Shown here in pieces: positions 60,960 through 64,000 of a DNA stretch of 64,000 nucleotides; within the stretch, counting starts at the first letter, position 1; every line of letters begins with the position of its first letter. Both the position numbers and the translations under genes were made by a program. Origin of the DNA: Antedon mediterranea (taxonomy: Eukaryota > Echinodermata > Crinoidea > Comatulida > Antedonidae); the NCBI RefSeq assembly GCF_964355755.1, contig NC_092677.1, forward strand, positions 5,337,001-5,401,000, read 5' to 3'. The notes beneath the pieces were generated by a model, which did no database searches, was not told the DNA's origin, and saw only the letters and a list, made by a program, of their open reading frames with translations.

Positions 60960-61285
60960 CGTCCATTGGCCAAATCTGGCATACTGGCATAATTTGTCCC
61001 GTCTGACATCTAGCATTTATTATTTTAGAAAATCTGGCATAATTTGAAAAACGCAGTTCTACAGCATATTCACCACGATTTAGCTTATTATCTGGCATAT
61101 TTTCGAAAAAATCTGGCATAATTTGTACGCAATCTAGCATAATTTGACCGAAAACCTGAAGACATTTTTGTGGTATAGGCTATACATAAAACATTCACTT
61201 ACATCGCCCTCTAATACATTTTTTTTTTGGTGCTATTTTGGGCCGTAATTATTAATTTGCCATTTTGTGCTGCCACCTAGCATAA
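60960..61285. repeat. Irregular repeats of TCTGGCATAATTTG
   Basis: TCTGGCATAATTTG or one-base variants occur at about 60974, 60985, 61028, 61091, 61111, 61131 and 61276, with uneven spacing. No open frame or known element accounts for it. Confidence 0.7.
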
Positions 61286-61510
61286 TTTAATAACTTAGCA
61301 GAGTTCCTCGCGTCCAAAGAAAAAACGGCGTGTCCACGACAGGTAACTAAAATTGTTTAATGCATTTCCCCACAATTTGCATATTAGGCCTAGTGTACTG
61401 TTTTCTAATCAGTGGGTTAATTTGTATAGCGCCATCGTGCGGGTCTTTTTGGACAGATGAGAACGTGATAATTAATTGTTTGTTTAGAGGACATATTAAT
61501 AAACCAAAGT

Positions 61511-61705
61511 TGTTATGTTGAATTTGAGCTATGTCGTGTATCGTCGTAGACAAATTAATAAGTACGTTGAGATGAGTATAATAATGAACGTATTTAATGA
61601 AACCAACTAGTAGTCATGAACAATAGTATAGAACGTTTTGTAGGCTAACCTCGTCAGAGCATATGCGCAGTACGCATATATATATGTGCGCGTGCATATA
61701 CTACA
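61511..61705 (-). repeat. Probable 3' LTR of the Gypsy element
   Basis: On the minus strand the sequence after the polyprotein stop runs into a purine tract (AAGAAAGGAGGAG, plus-strand 61706-61718), then TGTAG, the expected LTR start. A TG...CA-bounded stretch ends at 61511 in ...AACATAACA. The partner LTR is outside the window, so the inner border is a guess. Confidence 0.5.
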
Positions 61706-61948
61706 CTCCTCCTTTCTTATTTTAACGTTAACATTATATCAATAAGCACAATAAACTTTCGTTAATTATTTTGTTAATCAAATAGGTTAATCATCGTGAT
61801 TAAATTACTGCTTCTATAGTTCCAGATAGTTCTTATTTGGTTCCTCATAATAATTAACAAATGTGAGTAATTCTCACCATTATAATTTTGTGTAAAAACA
61901 TGAACAACATAACTTTAACGTTCATAATAATAACATTGTTCACAAGTT

Positions 61949-64000
61949 CTATATCTCTTCGATAAGTCGTGTTGGCTTCCTTCGAAGTCGCGTGGAGCGT
62001 CGTGGAATAACCTCAGGCGATGAAGACAATCTATGTTCCTCTTCAACCGGTTGGTTGGTGGATGTTTGCTCTTTGTTCGCAATCGTTTCGCTCGCAATCG
62101 TTATTGGTACTGTCTGTTTAATCTTGTGTTCCAACTCGCTATGTGAAGTAGGGGTTTTACTCGCGTAAGCGTCCGCGTCTGTCGCTTTCAACTGGTCAAT
62201 GTGTCTTTTCCACACTCGGCCATCCTCAACACTAATTACGTATGATTTTGGAGCGGTACGTTCTATCACGGTACCTGGCCACCACTTTCCCTCTTGTCGG
62301 AAATCTTTCACTAATACCATTTCACCTGGGTAAAATTCTCGTAGATCTTTCGTTTTGTCGTGATGAAGCTTCTGATCACTCTGCTTGTTAAGTACCTTGT
62401 TTTCTGTACTGGGATGTAAAAGTGATACTCGCGTTCTCAACTCACGGCCCATGAATAACTTCGCTGGCGTTTGTCCCGTAGTTGCGTGTTTTGTTGTGCG
62501 ATACGATAAAAGAAATCTGTCCAAACATTGTTGGAAATCCTTCCCATTAGCTCGGCTTGCCGCTAACGATCTTTTGAAAGATTGAACCATTCGTTCTGCT
62601 GCTCCGTTGCTTGCGGCGTGATAAGGTGCAACCTTTACATGTTTCACCCCGTTTTGCTTTAAGAAGAATTCAAATTCGTCGCTAACAAATTGAGGTCCAT
62701 TATCGCTTACAAGTTGAACAGGCAATCCGTATCTACTGAACAACTCTCTCATCGCTTTGATGGTCGCTGCACTCGTCGTACTGTTCATCTGAACGACTTC
62801 TGGCCATTTCGAATATGAGTCAACCACTACTAGATAATCTCGTTTATCTTTCTGCGCATAGTCAATATGTATTCGTGTCCAAGGCTGATTTGGCCAGATC
62901 CAGGGCATCATTGGTGCTACGCTTGGTCGACTTCGTGTTTGGTGACATGCTTGACATTGCTTCACCAATCGTTCAATGTCGGAATCTATCTGGGGCCACC
63001 AGACATGACTTCGCGCAATCTCTTTCATACGCACGATTCTGGGGTGAGCACAATGAAGCTCCTCCAGAACTGCCCCTCTGAGTTTCGGTGGAATCACTAC
63101 CCTGTATCCCCACAGCAAACAGTCCTGTTCTACACTCAATTCGTCTCTTCGGTGTAGGAATGGTTTTAGATCGTCGTCGTTTTCTGACTGCCATAAACCT
63201 GTCTGTACCATGTATAACACTTTGCTCAATAGCGGGTCTTTCCTGGTATGCTGTTGTACGTTCGTACTCGTGACTGGCAAATTGTCTAATGTATGCCCCG
63301 CTATGTTATATACTGCATCGTCTTCCCGTCCTTCGTATGGCATTGGGAGACGTGAGAGTGCGTCGGCAATTACGTTCTGTTTTCCAGGAATGAACTTTAA
63401 ATCGTATTCGAACGCTGACAGCACGATTGCCCATCGCTGTAATCTCTGTGCGGCCAGTGTCGGAATAGCTGATTTAGGTCCTAGAATGCGTTCGAGTGGC
63501 TTATGATCAGTTCTTATCGTGAATTTCCGTCCGTATAAGTATGTTCTAAACCTTTGAAGTCCAAACATGATGCTTAGGGCTTCCTTGTCTAGTTGTGCAT
63601 AACCCTTTTCGTGTTTATGCAGGCTTCGCGATGCGTACGCGATCGGTGTTTTGATATTGTTCTCGTTTACGTGGCAAATGACTGCGCCAACTCCGTATAG
63701 TGATGCGTCCGTGTATAGTTCCAGTGGTTTTAATGGGTCATAATGCGTCAACATCATGTCTTCGCTAATAATTCGCTTTACCGCGTTAAACGCTTTACTA
63801 CAGTCGACAGTCCATGACCATGGTTTGCTTCCCAACAGCTCATTCAAAGGATGTATCATCGTCGATAATCGTGGAATAAATGACGCGTGATAGTTAACTA
63901 GTCCTAGCCAGGATCTCAGTTCTGTTGCATTCTGTGGTGCTCGTGCATCCTTGATGGCTTTCACTTTATCGTTTGTCGGTTGAATTCCTGCTGCTGATAG
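61949..64000 (-). CDS. Ty3/Gypsy polyprotein, RNase H and integrase part (5' end outside window)
   Basis: Open without a stop from the window edge to 61949. In order: end of reverse transcriptase (LRSWLGLVNYHASFIPRLS), RNase H (LYTDASLYGVGAV, LDKEALSIMF, IRTDHKPLE), linker (GKQNVIADALSRLPM), integrase zinc motif (H-x-H with CQACHQ), integrase core with IHIDYAQ, LVSDNGPQFVSDEF and the Glu of SNGAAERMVQSFKRS, and a basic C end (RRSTRLRRKPTR). The metal-binding Asp/Glu residues are all in place, so this part looks intact and the insertion young. Its GC content is clearly higher than the surrounding host DNA. It lies upstream of gene D, where a partner receptor might be expected. Confidence 0.92.
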   Translation of the reverse strand, partial: LSAAGIQPTNDKVKAIKDARAPQNATELRSWLGLVNYHASFIPRLSTMIHPLNELLGSKPWSWTVDCSKAFNAVKRIISEDMMLTHYDPLKPLELYTDASLYGVGAVICHVNENNIKTPIAYASRSLHKHEKGYAQLDKEALSIMFGLQRFRTYLYGRKFTIRTDHKPLERILGPKSAIPTLAAQRLQRWAIVLSAFEYDLKFIPGKQNVIADALSRLPMPYEGREDDAVYNIAGHTLDNLPVTSTNVQQHTRKDPLLSKVLYMVQTGLWQSENDDDLKPFLHRRDELSVEQDCLLWGYRVVIPPKLRGAVLEELHCAHPRIVRMKEIARSHVWWPQIDSDIERLVKQCQACHQTRSRPSVAPMMPWIWPNQPWTRIHIDYAQKDKRDYLVVVDSYSKWPEVVQMNSTTSAATIKAMRELFSRYGLPVQLVSDNGPQFVSDEFEFFLKQNGVKHVKVAPYHAASNGAAERMVQSFKRSLAASRANGKDFQQCLDRFLLSYRTTKHATTGQTPAKLFMGRELRTRVSLLHPSTENKVLNKQSDQKLHHDKTKDLREFYPGEMVLVKDFRQEGKWWPGTVIERTAPKSYVISVEDGRVWKRHIDQLKATDADAYASKTPTSHSELEHKIKQTVPITIASETIANKEQTSTNQPVEEEHRLSSSPEVIPRRSTRLRRKPTRLIEEI

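Noticed and set aside
62385-63506. Several plus-strand open frames
   Set aside because: All overlap the Gypsy polyprotein on the minus strand and have no recognisable content; they are antisense shadows.

Overview
The window looks like AT-rich, intron-rich animal DNA. Genes are split into short exons with consensus GT/AG borders, tRNA-derived SINE pieces, a Gypsy-type retrotransposon, a Harbinger element and several inverted-repeat elements fill the gaps, and the short palindromic motif AGGCCTA is very frequent. I would guess a marine invertebrate, perhaps an echinoderm-like deuterostome, but nothing here fixes the species.

The core is a cluster of duplicated immunoglobulin-superfamily genes. 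Five paralogues (A to E) share one plan: signal-peptide exon, V-like Ig exon, C2/I-type Ig exon, a short third Ig-like exon, a transmembrane exon, then small cytoplasmic exons. All Ig exons have phase 1-1 borders. A (336-4022, minus), C (24520-27646, minus) and D (56881-60133, minus) share one tail type with Tyr-x-x-Pro motifs. B (about 10280-15134, plus) and E (29791-35359, plus) share a different transmembrane/tail type. A/B and C/E are head-to-head pairs.

Downstream of B and of E, on the same strand, lies an array of a second Ig-like exon family: T1-T3 at 18564-21191 and T4-T7 at 36498-46389. These domains lack the B-strand cysteine but carry a shared set of other cysteines. The repeating unit of the locus is therefore [minus receptor][plus receptor][plus non-canonical Ig array], roughly 24 kb, present twice, with D as the start of a third.

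Layout: 0-4 kb gene A; 4.9-9.6 kb a complete but decayed PIF/Harbinger transposon between A and B; 10.3-15.1 kb gene B; 15.9-22.1 kb first non-canonical Ig array, with a LINE 3' fragment at 17.5-18.35 kb; 24.5-27.6 kb gene C; 29.8-35.4 kb gene E; 36.5-47.3 kb second array, interrupted by a 6-kb long-inverted-repeat element (38.3-44.3 kb) that itself holds nested elements; 49.7-54.2 kb two tandem pseudogene copies of the 3' part of a WD40 gene; 56.9-60.1 kb gene D; 61.5-64 kb the 3' end of a Ty3/Gypsy retrotransposon running off the window.

The receptors look like a paired cell-surface recognition family, with the same ectodomain architecture on two signalling types. That reading, and any immune or self-recognition role, is inference. 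Exon borders were assigned by eye from splice consensus, phase and comparison between paralogues. The summed coding lengths of A, C and D are exact multiples of three, which supports them.
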